Below, piece by piece: positions 50,086-58,745 of a DNA stretch of 64,000 bases. The number at the start of each line of letters is the position of its first letter. Within the stretch, counting starts at the first letter, position 1. The stretch is from Aureimonas sp. SA4125 (GTDB lineage: Bacteria > Pseudomonadota > Alphaproteobacteria > Rhizobiales > Rhizobiaceae), in contig NZ_AP025032.1 in the NCBI RefSeq assembly GCF_019973775.1, forward strand, positions 1,550,001-1,614,000. Direction: 5' to 3'. The position numbers and the translations under genes are program-made. The notes under the pieces are model-generated. The model ran no database searches. It saw only the letters and a program-made list of their open reading frames with translations, and was not told the origin of the DNA.

Positions 50086-51015
50086 TCAGTGCCTGTCGAG
50101 GCATTCGGCGATGGCATGCGCCATCTGGTGGCCGGTGAGGCCGAGCTGCTCGCGGGCATATTCCTGCTCGCCGGACTTCTTGAAGAAGGCGTCGGGCGTC
50201 GCGAAGCGCATGAGCTTGCGGGTGTCCTCGCCCTTGTCGACGGCCCATTCGGCGACAGCCGAACCGAAGCCGCCGATCAGGCTGTGTTCTTCGATCGTGG
50301 CGACGAGCTTAAACTTCGCAAGGGCCTCGCTAAGGCAGGCCTCGTCCAGCGGCTTCACGGTGTGGAAGCTGACGACGCGGGTCGAATAGCCCTGTTCGGA
50401 CAGGATTCGCCCGGCCTTGATGGCCTCGGGCAGCATGTTGCCGGTCGACAGCAGGCAGACCTCGTCGCCTTCGGCCATCGTAATGGCGCGGCCGATCTGG
50501 AAGTCTGCGATCGGGCCCTTGTGCACGACAGGCTCGCCCTTCTTGCCCATGCGGATGTAGGACGGCTTGTCCTGTTTCATCACGGCGCGCAGCGCGGCAC
50601 GGACTTCCCACTGGTCGCCGGGGCAGATGACGTTCATGTTCGGCAGCGCCCGCAGGAAGGCGACGTCCTCGCAGGCGTGGTGCGTCGGGCCAAGGCCCGC
50701 ATAGGACAGGCCGGCGCCAACGGCGACGATCGTCACCGGCAGGTCGTGATAGCAGACGTCGGTGCGGATCTGCTCGAGGCACCGCGTCGTCACAAACGGG
50801 GTGATCGTGTAAGTGACCGGGCGCAAGCCCGACATGGCCAAGCCCGCCGCAACGCCGGTCATGTTCTGCTCAGCGACGCCGCAGTTGAAGAAGCTGTTCG
50901 GCCGGGCCGCCCGGAACTTGTCGAACAGCCGGTTGCCGATGTCACCCGAGAGCATAACGAGGCGCTCGTCCTCCATGCCGATCTTCGTCAGTTCGTCCGC
51001 GAAAGCGTTTCTCAT
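50086..51015 (-). CDS. Transketolase, C-terminal subunit
   Basis: A 309-residue protein corresponding to the pyrimidine-binding and C-terminal domains of transketolase/DXS-like enzymes. GDIGNRLFDKFRAARPNSFF is followed by NCGVAEQNMTGVAAGLAMSG (with the catalytic Glu activating thiamine diphosphate), TGNMLPEAIKAGRILSEQG and IEEHSLIGGFGSAVAEW. It works only with the N-terminal subunit encoded upstream, which it overlaps by 4 bases. Split transketolases often serve special sugar or secondary pathways. Confidence 0.9.
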   Translation of the reverse strand: MRNAFADELTKIGMEDERLVMLSGDIGNRLFDKFRAARPNSFFNCGVAEQNMTGVAAGLAMSGLRPVTYTITPFVTTRCLEQIRTDVCYHDLPVTIVAVGAGLSYAGLGPTHHACEDVAFLRALPNMNVICPGDQWEVRAALRAVMKQDKPSYIRMGKKGEPVVHKGPIADFQIGRAITMAEGDEVCLLSTGNMLPEAIKAGRILSEQGYSTRVVSFHTVKPLDEACLSEALAKFKLVATIEEHSLIGGFGSAVAEWAVDKGEDTRKLMRFATPDAFFKKSGEQEYAREQLGLTGHQMAHAIAECLDRH

Positions 51016-51851
51016 TTCAGGCCGAGCTCCTTGAAAGCCTTCTCGACCTCATCAGCGGTCGGCGCGCGGTAATGCCAGTTGTTGTCGTCTTCCATGAAGG
51101 AGACGCCCTTGCCTTTGACGGTGTTGGCGATGAGGGCGACGGGCTTGCCCGAGCCGTTCGGCATCTTCGCCATCAGCTCGGCCAGCAGCCCGATGTCATG
51201 GCCGTCGATCTCGTGGGCATCCCAGCCGAAGCTTTCCCACTTGTCGCGCAGCGGCGACAAAGCCAGCGTCTCGTTCGAGCGGGCGGTCGCCTGCCACTTG
51301 TTGTAGTCGACGATAACGCAGAGATTGTCGAGATTCTGCCCGGCGGCAAACATCGCCGCTTCCCAGACCGAACCCTCGTTGCACTCGCCGTCCGAAAGCA
51401 GCGCGTAGACGCGGTACATCGGCTCGTCCTTGACGCGGGCGGCAAGCGCCATGCCGACGCCGATCGGCAGCCCGTGGCCGAGCGAACCGGTGGCGGCCTC
51501 GACGCCCGGCAGGATGTTCGCCGGTGGATGTTCGGCAAGCTTGCCGCCGTCCTGGTGGTAGGTCTTCAGCCATTCCTCGGGAAAGTAGCCGCGGGTGGCG
51601 AGCGTGGCGTAGAGCGCCATAGCCGCATGACCCTTCGACAGGATGAAGCGGTCACGCCGGGGATCCGTCGGGTTGGCCGGGTCGACGTTCAGCACCGACC
51701 AATAGGCCGCCGTCATGATGTCGAGGCAGGACAGGCAGGACGCCAGATGCGCCGACTGCGCCGCGTGGCACATGGTGATGACCTTGCCGCGCAACTCTGC
51801 CGCCTGGCGTGCCAGGCCCGCGGCATCGTCGATTTTCGTGAATGCGTTCAT
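51012..51851 (-). CDS. Transketolase, N-terminal (thiamine-binding) subunit
   Basis: A 279-residue subunit. The ThDP/Mg motif is LLSDGECNEGSVWEAAMFAAGQ up to VDYNKWQ (about residues 148-182). ILSKGHAAMALYATLATRGY and GSLGHGLPIGVGMALAAR are family blocks. It transfers two-carbon units between sugar phosphates with the partner subunit. Located in a heptose-type nucleotide-sugar cluster, it could supply a C7 or longer ketose phosphate for GmhA-like isomerisation (inference). Confidence 0.9.
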   Translation of the reverse strand: MNAFTKIDDAAGLARQAAELRGKVITMCHAAQSAHLASCLSCLDIMTAAYWSVLNVDPANPTDPRRDRFILSKGHAAMALYATLATRGYFPEEWLKTYHQDGGKLAEHPPANILPGVEAATGSLGHGLPIGVGMALAARVKDEPMYRVYALLSDGECNEGSVWEAAMFAAGQNLDNLCVIVDYNKWQATARSNETLALSPLRDKWESFGWDAHEIDGHDIGLLAELMAKMPNGSGKPVALIANTVKGKGVSFMEDDNNWHYRAPTADEVEKAFKELGLK

Positions 51852-51903
51852 CGTGTCGGTTTCTCCCCCGGGAGGCGTCAGCCCGGCTCGACCGGAGCCG
51901 GCC

Positions 51904-52899
51904 TCAGGCCTTGTGGATGTAGTTCGCGTCGAGTTTCGGAATGTCGTTGCGGAAACGTTCGGCCCAGGAGATCACGTTGGAAATGCCCTCGTCGAGCGAC
52001 ACCTTGTCCTGCCAACCAAGCTCGGTGCGCAGCTTGAAGGAGTCCAGCATATAGGCGGCGTCCTTGCCCGGGCGATCCGGACCAACGTCGACGCATTCAT
52101 CGAAGGACTTGCCGAGCTTCTTCAGGATCAGTTCGACCAGTTCGCGGATCGAGACCAGTTCGTAGCCCGAGATGTGATAGGTCTCGCCGACCTTGCCCTT
52201 CAGTGCGATCTTTAGCGTCGCGTCGGACGCGTCGCGCATGTCGATGAACACCCGCACCGACTTGCCGCCGCCATCGAGCCGCAGCTTCTGGCCGGTCATC
52301 GCCGCGTAGACGGTGCGCGGAATGATCCGGTAGAGCTGCTGGCCGGGACCGTAGACGTTGGCCGCACGCGTCGAGACGGCGGGCAGTTGATAGGTGTCGA
52401 CGAAGGTCTTCAGCGACATGTCGCCGGCCGCGCGCGACACCGCGTAGGGGGTCGACGGATTGAACGGCGTTTTCTCGCGCACCCAGCCCTCGGTGGAGCC
52501 GTAGACTTCTGGCGTGGTCACGTGGACGTAGCGGTCGAGGAAATCGAGCCCGCGCAGGAGCACGTGCAGCCGCACGGTGGAAACGACGTTCGTCATCATC
52601 CAGTCGTCCGGATGATCCCAACTCTGGCCGACCATCGACTGCGCGGCGAAATTGACCACATGGGTGAAGCGCTCGCGCTTCAGGAGGGCGGCAAGGGCGT
52701 CGAGATCGTAGTTGATGTCGATCTTCTCGAACCGGACCTTGCCCGGCCGCTGCTGCCACTTGTAGGGCAACTGCGCGTCGTGCGGCTCTGCCGACCGACT
52801 GGTGGCGGTGACGTCGTAACCCTGTTCCGCGAGGTAGTCGCAGAAGGTGGCGCCCGAGAAAGAATTCGAGCCGAGAACGATGAATTTCGGGTCGGCCAT
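51904..52899 (-). CDS. Extended SDR sugar-nucleotide dehydratase/epimerase (RmlB/Gmd-like)
   Basis: A 331-residue enzyme. The Rossmann motif is FIVLGSNSFSGATF (G10-x5-G16, looser than usual), followed by VVNFAAQSMVGQSWDHPDDW. The active site is TTPEVYGS (~128-135) with Tyr152 in PYAVSRAAGD. The position of the catalytic Lys (YxxxK) is Arg156. RVFIDMRDASDATL and YHISGYELVSIRELV complete the nucleotide-sugar fold. It resembles 4,6-dehydratases most. The start MADPKFIVLG at 52899 lies 5 bases from the next gene's stop. Confidence 0.85.
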   Translation of the reverse strand: MADPKFIVLGSNSFSGATFCDYLAEQGYDVTATSRSAEPHDAQLPYKWQQRPGKVRFEKIDINYDLDALAALLKRERFTHVVNFAAQSMVGQSWDHPDDWMMTNVVSTVRLHVLLRGLDFLDRYVHVTTPEVYGSTEGWVREKTPFNPSTPYAVSRAAGDMSLKTFVDTYQLPAVSTRAANVYGPGQQLYRIIPRTVYAAMTGQKLRLDGGGKSVRVFIDMRDASDATLKIALKGKVGETYHISGYELVSIRELVELILKKLGKSFDECVDVGPDRPGKDAAYMLDSFKLRTELGWQDKVSLDEGISNVISWAERFRNDIPKLDANYIHKA

Positions 52900-52904
52900 G
52901 GTGT

Positions 52905-53510
52905 CTATAGTCTCAATTCGGAACGACGGGACGCGAGGTACTGCACGATCATGTGGCCGATGACCGTTTGCATGTCCTCGGCGATCTGCATGTCTTCGGT
53001 CTCGAAATGGATCGGCACGTCGGCCAGCGCCTTGCACTTGCCTCCGGAGAAGCCGAGCACGGCGTAGGAGCGCATCCCGATGCGGCGTGCTTCCTGAATC
53101 GCCTTGACGATGTTCGGCGAATTGCCACTGCCGGAGAAGGCGATCAGCAGGTCGCCGGGGCGGGCTTGCACCGCGAGTTGCAGCGAGAAAACGTTCTCGT
53201 AGCCTTCGTCGTTGGCCAGGCAGGTCAGCACCGCCGGATTGGCGGCGAGCGAGGAGACCCGGATGCCCATGCCGGAGGTCTTCGACCAGGCGTAGAGAAA
53301 GTCGTTGGCAAGATGATTGGCATTGCCGCCGCTGCCGCCATTGCCGCAGAGAAAGACCTGTCGGCCGGTGGTGGCGCAGTCGAATAAGTCGTCGGCAAGC
53401 GCCGCCACGTCCGTCCAGTCGAAACCTGTCAGAATGTCCGCTGTCCGCCGGGCGTAGTCGGCGAAATGCGACACGGGCGCTGCGGCCGGGAGCTTGCGGA
53501 CGGTCTGCAT
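52905..53510 (-). CDS. SIS-domain phosphosugar isomerase, GmhA-like
   Basis: A 201-residue SIS protein with VFLCGNGGSGGNANHLANDFL (about residues 58-78) and LIAFSGSGNSPNIVKAIQEA, the two phosphate-binding loops of sedoheptulose-7-phosphate isomerases. GmhA zinc and catalytic residues (Glu/His in AEDMQTVIGHMIVQYL) are visible. It would convert sedoheptulose 7-phosphate to a heptose 7-phosphate. The start ATG at 53510 overlaps the epimerase stop (TGATG). The split transketolase next to it could provide its substrate. Confidence 0.85.
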   Translation of the reverse strand: MQTVRKLPAAAPVSHFADYARRTADILTGFDWTDVAALADDLFDCATTGRQVFLCGNGGSGGNANHLANDFLYAWSKTSGMGIRVSSLAANPAVLTCLANDEGYENVFSLQLAVQARPGDLLIAFSGSGNSPNIVKAIQEARRIGMRSYAVLGFSGGKCKALADVPIHFETEDMQIAEDMQTVIGHMIVQYLASRRSELRL

Positions 53511-54445
53511 CACAGCACTTCCTTCTGCATCCACTTCATCCGGTAGAAGCTCTCGTCATCGGTCCACGCACCCTGGCGATAGAGACCGACGAGCTCCTTG
53601 ACCGCGTCCTCGACACCCTTCTTCGGGCGGAAGCCCGTCGCCAGCAGGCGGTCCGAATTGACCCGGTAGGAGCGCGGGTCGTTGGATTCCTTGACCACGA
53701 TCTTGGCGTCGACGTGCTTGGCCACCAGCTGGGCAATGTCCATGATCGAGATGTTCTCGAAGCCGGCATTGTAGATGCCGGTGTGCTCGGGATGATCGAG
53801 CAGGAAGAGGTAGAGGTCGGTGATGTCGTCCATGTGGACGTTCGGCCGGTACTGGTCGCCGCCGAGCACCGTGATCTCGCCGTTCTTCAGCGCGAGCATG
53901 GTCAGGAGGTTCACGGCGACGTCGTTGCGCATCGTCGGCGAGAATCCGCAGACAGTAGCGGGACGCACGATCTGCACGACCATGTCGTCGGCATAGGACA
54001 GCAGGATGCGCTCGGCGCACATCTTCGTCTTGTTGTACTCGCTGATGGGGACGAGTTCGAGATCCTCGGTGACCTGCTCCTCTTCCTTCACGCCGTAGAC
54101 ACTGCCGGAAGAGGCAAAGATGAAGTGCTTGATCCCGACCCGCTTTGCCTTGTCGGCAAGCCGCATCGTGGCGAGGCAGCTAACTTCCCAGGTCAGCTTT
54201 GGATCGAGATCGCCCGCCGGATCGTTGGCGATGGACGACAGATGGACGATCGCGTCGACGCCTGTCAGGTCCATTTCCTCGGGATTGCGGACGTCGCCCT
54301 GCACCACCGTGAGCTTGGGGTGGGGCCGAAGATTGTTGCCAAACCACTGTATATCGAACGCAACGACCTCATGCCCACGCTCGATCAACTTGGGAACCAG
54401 CACCGTTCCCTTGTAACCACAAGCGCCCGTGAGGAAAATCTTCAT
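53510..54445 (-). CDS. Extended SDR NAD-dependent sugar epimerase/dehydratase
   Basis: A 311-residue enzyme with the standard motif IFLTGACGYKGTVLV (G7, G10, G13), VHLSSIANDPAGD, the catalytic Ser-Tyr-Lys set (SSGSVYG, Y137 and K141 in EYNKTKMCAER) and NVHMDDITDLYLFLL. It could act as an HldD-like heptose epimerase or on another nucleotide sugar; the sequence does not decide. It is the first gene of a coupled unit with the GmhA-like, SDR, transketolase and dehydrogenase genes. Confidence 0.85.
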   Translation of the reverse strand: MKIFLTGACGYKGTVLVPKLIERGHEVVAFDIQWFGNNLRPHPKLTVVQGDVRNPEEMDLTGVDAIVHLSSIANDPAGDLDPKLTWEVSCLATMRLADKAKRVGIKHFIFASSGSVYGVKEEEQVTEDLELVPISEYNKTKMCAERILLSYADDMVVQIVRPATVCGFSPTMRNDVAVNLLTMLALKNGEITVLGGDQYRPNVHMDDITDLYLFLLDHPEHTGIYNAGFENISIMDIAQLVAKHVDAKIVVKESNDPRSYRVNSDRLLATGFRPKKGVEDAVKELVGLYRQGAWTDDESFYRMKWMQKEVL

Positions 54446-54958
54446 GTCTGGTGCTTTCGAAAAGGCAACATCGATTGTTGAGGATGGAAGACGTGGAAGG
54501 AGGCACGATCATATTGGCCGATGGGTCGCTCAAATTCCGGGAGTTGTCAACCAATCCTGCATGACTTTGTATATCAGCGACCATGCCAATGCGGCGCATA
54601 ATCGCTGACTCGCAGGGCTCTTGCACTATGGCGGCGCGCCCGACGATCAATGGTGAGAATTTGCTGCGACGCGGCCTGGAATTGCGCACCCGATGAAAGT
54701 GAAGTGGCGAGCGTGCCGACTTTTGTCCGCGCCATCGCCAACCGGTGCCGGACCGTGCGATGGACATCCGGCAAGCGACCTTTTGGAAATCGATTGCCAG
54801 CTTCGATGAAGCGAGACGAAGATCGGGTTGAGGGACGGGCGACCGCCAATCTCAGAACTCACAAGCGCGGAAGGAATGCAGTGTCTCCAGACTTTGCCGG
54901 TCCGTCGCCTCGTCGCGACACGGCCGTTGCAGGGTTAGCGAGGACTGGCGGCGATCTG
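54446..54958. other. Gap with promoter of the sugar cluster
   Basis: 513 bases between two minus-strand genes. Open frames are present on both strands (for example plus 54650-54958) but are Arg/Cys-rich, without motifs, and overlap each other. The first ~100 bases before the epimerase are A/T-richer and probably hold its promoter. Nothing else is supported. Confidence 0.5.
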
Positions 54959-55672
54959 TCAGGCAAAACCCGGCATCGGTACGAATTCGCGTTCCGCCAG
55001 CGCGAGCGCTTCGGGTGACCCGATGTCGCGATGGTAGCCGTTTGTTTCCACAGCGAGGATGCGTCCCATGAAGGCGGGAATGACCTCGGTCGAGAAATCC
55101 ACGACGGGTCGCCTGAGACTTCGAATCAAGCGAACCACTTCCGGCTCACACAGGTAAACGGCCGCATTGGCAAGGTTGCCGGGAGGGTTCTCGACCTTCT
55201 CGTGGAAGGAGGTCACGACGTTCTCGCAATCGAGGCCGAGGATGCCGCAGGTCTTCGGCACGTCCGTGCGAAAGGCCAGCATGGTGATCGCGCAGTGACT
55301 GGGGCGCTGCTGGTGCCGTCTGATGAAGCCGCGAACGTCGAAGTCAGTCAGATTGTCCGCGTGGACGAGGAGAAAGGGGTCGTCTCCCAGCCAGGCAGCG
55401 TTCGCTCCGACAGTGCCGGCAGTGCCGAGGAGGTCTGCCTCGTACACCAGATCAATACGGCCGGCAAAGTGCGAGGCCTGGACATGACTACGGACGGCGT
55501 CGGGCAACCAATGGGTATTGATCAGCGCGCGCTCGATGCCGGCGGAGAAGATGTGCTCCAGCCAATAGTCGAGAAGTGGTCGCCCGTGGATCTCGACCAG
55601 ACATTTAGGCACGGTCAGTGTCAGCGGCCGAAGCCGTGTTCCAAGACCTGCTGCCAGCAGAAGTGCCCGCAT
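54959..55672 (-). CDS. Sugar-1-phosphate nucleotidyltransferase (HddC/RmlA-like)
   Basis: A 237-residue nucleotidyltransferase: MRALLLAAGLGTRLRPLTLTVPKCLVEIHGRPLLDYW contains the GxGxRxxPxT..PK signature. FLLVHADNLTDFDVRGF holds the metal-binding Asp, and YHRDIGSPEALALAE is the C-terminal substrate loop. The length fits HddC-type enzymes making GDP-heptose or similar. The start at 55672 is chosen for family fit; an upstream start would add 12 residues. It follows the HldE-like gene by 55 bases. Confidence 0.85.
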   Translation of the reverse strand: MRALLLAAGLGTRLRPLTLTVPKCLVEIHGRPLLDYWLEHIFSAGIERALINTHWLPDAVRSHVQASHFAGRIDLVYEADLLGTAGTVGANAAWLGDDPFLLVHADNLTDFDVRGFIRRHQQRPSHCAITMLAFRTDVPKTCGILGLDCENVVTSFHEKVENPPGNLANAAVYLCEPEVVRLIRSLRRPVVDFSTEVIPAFMGRILAVETNGYHRDIGSPEALALAEREFVPMPGFA

Positions 55673-55727
55673 GTTACCATCCTCGATCTGCCGACCCTCG
55701 TCCGCCATCTGTCTACTGACAGAGTCC

Positions 55728-57236
55728 TTATTCGTCGGGAAGTTCGATTTCCCGGATGATATCGGAAGCCTTCAGCGGCGAGTTGCCGACGCGCGAGACC
55801 TGGCACGCTGCTGCAACCGCGCCCAGATAGGCGCCATGCCAAATATCGGCTCCCGAGCAGAGCGCCATCGACGTCGCCGTGAACAGGCTGTCTCCCGCTC
55901 CCGCAACGTCCTTGGGTGCAGTGTTAAGAGCCTGCAGACGGTCCGTCATGTATTCGCCGTTGTCGAGCCGCCCGTGAACCAGCATTCCCTCGCTTCCGAG
56001 GGTGATGATGACATTCTTTGCATCCGCCTTGCGGCAGAGTTCGTTGGCAAGGACGGCGAGGCCGGAAGCGGTATCATGGAGGGCCAGGCGCACCTCGCGC
56101 TCCGTCGGGGTCACCAGGGCCATGCGCTTGAAGCGGGAAATGTCGGAGAGCTGGGAAGAAGCCTGACTGTCGGCCGTCATGGTCACGCCATGGCTTTCGG
56201 CAACGGCGCAGATGGAATCGACCAGGGTTTGCGGCAGGCAGCCATAGTTGAAATCGGCGAACATCAACAGATCGGTCGTCGACATCGCTGCCTCGATCTG
56301 CTCCAGCATCCGCTTCTCGATCTCGCGGGAAATCGCGTGCTGGCGCAGGTGATTGACGCGCAGCAAGGTCTTATTCAACGCCCGGAAGCGCTGCTTGCGC
56401 GTTGTTGGCCGGGTCTCGTCGTGGAATCCGTGCACTTCGATCCCGCCGGCCGTCAGTTCGGCGCGGGCGTAGGCGGCAGTCTCGTCCTCACCGAAAATCG
56501 TGAAGAGCCGGGTTTCGGCGCCGAGATTGCGGGCGTGGCAGGCGACCACTCCCGCCCCGCCGACGAAGGTGCTGGTTTGTATCGGGGTCACGACGATCGT
56601 CGGATCCTCCTGAGACATCCCGATTGCGTCGCAGGCGATGTAGTCGTCGACGATCACGTCGCCGATGACCATGACGCGCATTCCCGACAGGCTGCGCAGA
56701 ACCTCCAAGAGAGATGGAATTCCGAAACCATGCCGGTCCGAAAACGCATGCGACTTGTTGATCGTCGAGAAGTCGGTCGCGGAATCGCGGTTCAGGATAT
56801 CGACGGAAGCAAAGCTCGATTCACCCGATGAGAAGATCAGCTTGCCGCCGTAGGCCGTCACGGCCGCTTCCTCGGGATTGTAACGCTGCTCAAACTCCTT
56901 GCCCTTGACGACGAAGTCGGGCCGGAGCCGGCTGACGAAGTCGCTTGCCGACTCGGTCAGGAGAACCGCCTTGCCAACGATGCTCATCGAACAGACGCTT
57001 TCAAGGCGCGCCTCGCCCGGCACTGAAACGCCCGTAGTCCCATCCGGACGCAGTCCGACAACCAGCACGTCGGCAACATCGCGTGCAAATTTGAGCAGGC
57101 GCATATGGCCTGGATGCAGAACGTTGAAATTGCCCGAGACGAATGCAATGCGTGTGTCGGCCGGATACGAGGCCCGTATTTCTTCGGCGGTGGACTGCAA
57201 GCTTATGTCTCCGGGTTCAATACGGTTCTGACGCAT
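55728..57236 (-). CDS. HldE-like heptose kinase/nucleotidyltransferase with reversed domain order
   Basis: A 502-residue bifunctional protein. Residues ~28-160 form a cytidylyltransferase-like nucleotidyltransferase (FVSGNFNVLHPGHMRLLKFA, HPGH at 41-44; VVKGKEFE). Residues ~180-500 form a PfkB-type kinase (VMVIGDVIVDDYI, STFVGGAGVVACHARNLGAE, catalytic GAGD at 446-449). E. coli HldE has kinase first and nucleotidyltransferase second, so the order here is reversed. It would phosphorylate heptose 7-phosphate at C1 and, after GmhB, attach a nucleotide. The ATG at 57236 is preceded by an in-frame TTG; the ribosome site is weak. Confidence 0.82.
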   Translation of the reverse strand: MRQNRIEPGDISLQSTAEEIRASYPADTRIAFVSGNFNVLHPGHMRLLKFARDVADVLVVGLRPDGTTGVSVPGEARLESVCSMSIVGKAVLLTESASDFVSRLRPDFVVKGKEFEQRYNPEEAAVTAYGGKLIFSSGESSFASVDILNRDSATDFSTINKSHAFSDRHGFGIPSLLEVLRSLSGMRVMVIGDVIVDDYIACDAIGMSQEDPTIVVTPIQTSTFVGGAGVVACHARNLGAETRLFTIFGEDETAAYARAELTAGGIEVHGFHDETRPTTRKQRFRALNKTLLRVNHLRQHAISREIEKRMLEQIEAAMSTTDLLMFADFNYGCLPQTLVDSICAVAESHGVTMTADSQASSQLSDISRFKRMALVTPTEREVRLALHDTASGLAVLANELCRKADAKNVIITLGSEGMLVHGRLDNGEYMTDRLQALNTAPKDVAGAGDSLFTATSMALCSGADIWHGAYLGAVAAACQVSRVGNSPLKASDIIREIELPDE

Positions 57237-57353
57237 CAAAGCATCGAGAACGAGGACTCAGACTGTCCCGATCCGATGGGACGGGTCCTTACACGCTTGG
57301 CAGAGCGGGCTCAAGCCTTGCCATGGCGCTCCGCCATCTCTGCCGAACCCACA

Positions 57354-58736
57354 TCAATCTTCTCGGAAGGCTCTGCTGAAGCTGTCGGCAAGCGGCTTCA
57401 CCAGATATTCCAGGAACGTCCTGTCCGCGGTTCGGATGTAGGTTTCCACCTGCATTCCCGGATAGATATCCGACTTGTCGAGCGGCGGCGGAAGCGTGGA
57501 TGAGATCTGCAGGCGGGCGGTATAGAAGGGCTGCCCGGTCTTGAGATCGAGCAGGCGATCGGGAGATACGTAGTCGACCGTCGCATCCACGACAGGCGTC
57601 ACATGCGTATCGAGCGCACTGAAGCGGAGGGTGGCCGACTGGCCGACGTGCACGATGTCGATATCGGCCGGCGAGACGCGTGCCTCGACCTGTAGCTGGT
57701 CCGTGGTGGGCAGAAGCTCGAGCATCACTTCTCCCGGCTTCACCACGCTTCCCACACTGTTGTACGTCATGCTGACAACGATGCCGTCCGAGGGCGAGCG
57801 CACTTTTGCGCGGCCAATTATGGCCTGGGTCTCGTTTCGCTGCGTCGCCAAGGTCGACATCTGGCTGCGGACTTCGTTCAACTGGCTGGCTGCAGTTTCG
57901 ATGCGCTGGGTCGTGAGGCGCGACAGCTGCTCCTGTGCCTCGACGATCTGCGACTTCGACGCCAGAATATTGGACGTCGCCTGTCCCAACTGCCCGACGA
58001 GATCGGCTTCGCTGCGCAACAGAAGGGTGTATTCTGAGCGATCGGTCAGTCCCTTCTCCAGAAGCTTGCGCTTGCGCTCGGTCTCCTCCCGCACGACCTG
58101 CAACTGGCTGTCGATGGCAGTCTGCTGGCTGGTATATCCTCGGATCTGCTCGGTCGCGGCGATCACCCTTTGGCGCAGGATGACGCCCTCCTGACGGTGA
58201 CGCTCGAGCCGGATGTCGAACTCTTTTGCTTGCTCGTCGACAAGGCTCGTATTGCCGGTGTCGCGGGCAAGCTGCCGGAGTTCGTCGGAGAATTCGACGC
58301 TGTCCTGGCTGTTGCGTTCGGCCAAGAGCCGGGCAGTCCGGGCGCCGACGGAGACGATCTGCGCCTGCAGATGTTCCTGCGCCGAGATCGGTGCGGTCGT
58401 ATCGAGTTCGAACAACACCTGCTGCGCCTTCACAGCCTCGCCCTCGCGAACGAGGATATTCTCCACAATGCCGCCTTCGAGATGCTGCACCCGCTGGTTC
58501 TTCCCGGCGGCCGCGACGAAGCCGGGCGCTACAGCCGCACCGGCAAGCGGGGCATAGAAGGCCCAGGCACCGAAGACGAGGCAGAAGATTGCCGTTGCGC
58601 CTAGTCCGGCGACGCACATCGCGCGCGTGCCGACGGACACATTGGCTGACCACGGGGGAGGAGGGGCGGGGTTTTTCATGGTGGGCAGCTTCGCCTGAGT
58701 GCCGGAGGCAAACGCGATCTTGTCTTCGGTCATCAT
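57354..58736 (-). CDS. Type I secretion membrane-fusion protein (HlyD/PrtE family)
   Basis: A 460-residue adaptor with one N-terminal membrane segment (about residues 43-66), a biotinyl-lipoyl half motif (QRVQHLEGGIVENILVREGEAVK), a long coiled-coil hairpin (~115-310), the second lipoyl half (GRAKVRSPSDGIVVSMTYN) and a beta-barrel domain. It bridges the ABC exporter to an outer-membrane TolC-like channel, which is not in the window. It begins 9 bases after the exporter stop. Its likely clients are the RTX proteins at 34, 38 and 63 kb. Confidence 0.92.
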   Translation of the reverse strand: MMTEDKIAFASGTQAKLPTMKNPAPPPPWSANVSVGTRAMCVAGLGATAIFCLVFGAWAFYAPLAGAAVAPGFVAAAGKNQRVQHLEGGIVENILVREGEAVKAQQVLFELDTTAPISAQEHLQAQIVSVGARTARLLAERNSQDSVEFSDELRQLARDTGNTSLVDEQAKEFDIRLERHRQEGVILRQRVIAATEQIRGYTSQQTAIDSQLQVVREETERKRKLLEKGLTDRSEYTLLLRSEADLVGQLGQATSNILASKSQIVEAQEQLSRLTTQRIETAASQLNEVRSQMSTLATQRNETQAIIGRAKVRSPSDGIVVSMTYNSVGSVVKPGEVMLELLPTTDQLQVEARVSPADIDIVHVGQSATLRFSALDTHVTPVVDATVDYVSPDRLLDLKTGQPFYTARLQISSTLPPPLDKSDIYPGMQVETYIRTADRTFLEYLVKPLADSFSRAFRED

Positions 58737-58745
58737 CGCGATCCC

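Noticed and set aside
54650..55018. Plus-strand 122-codon frame in the gap upstream of the epimerase
   Set aside because: It overlaps the 3' end of the nucleotidyltransferase gene, has no family features and competes with other open frames.
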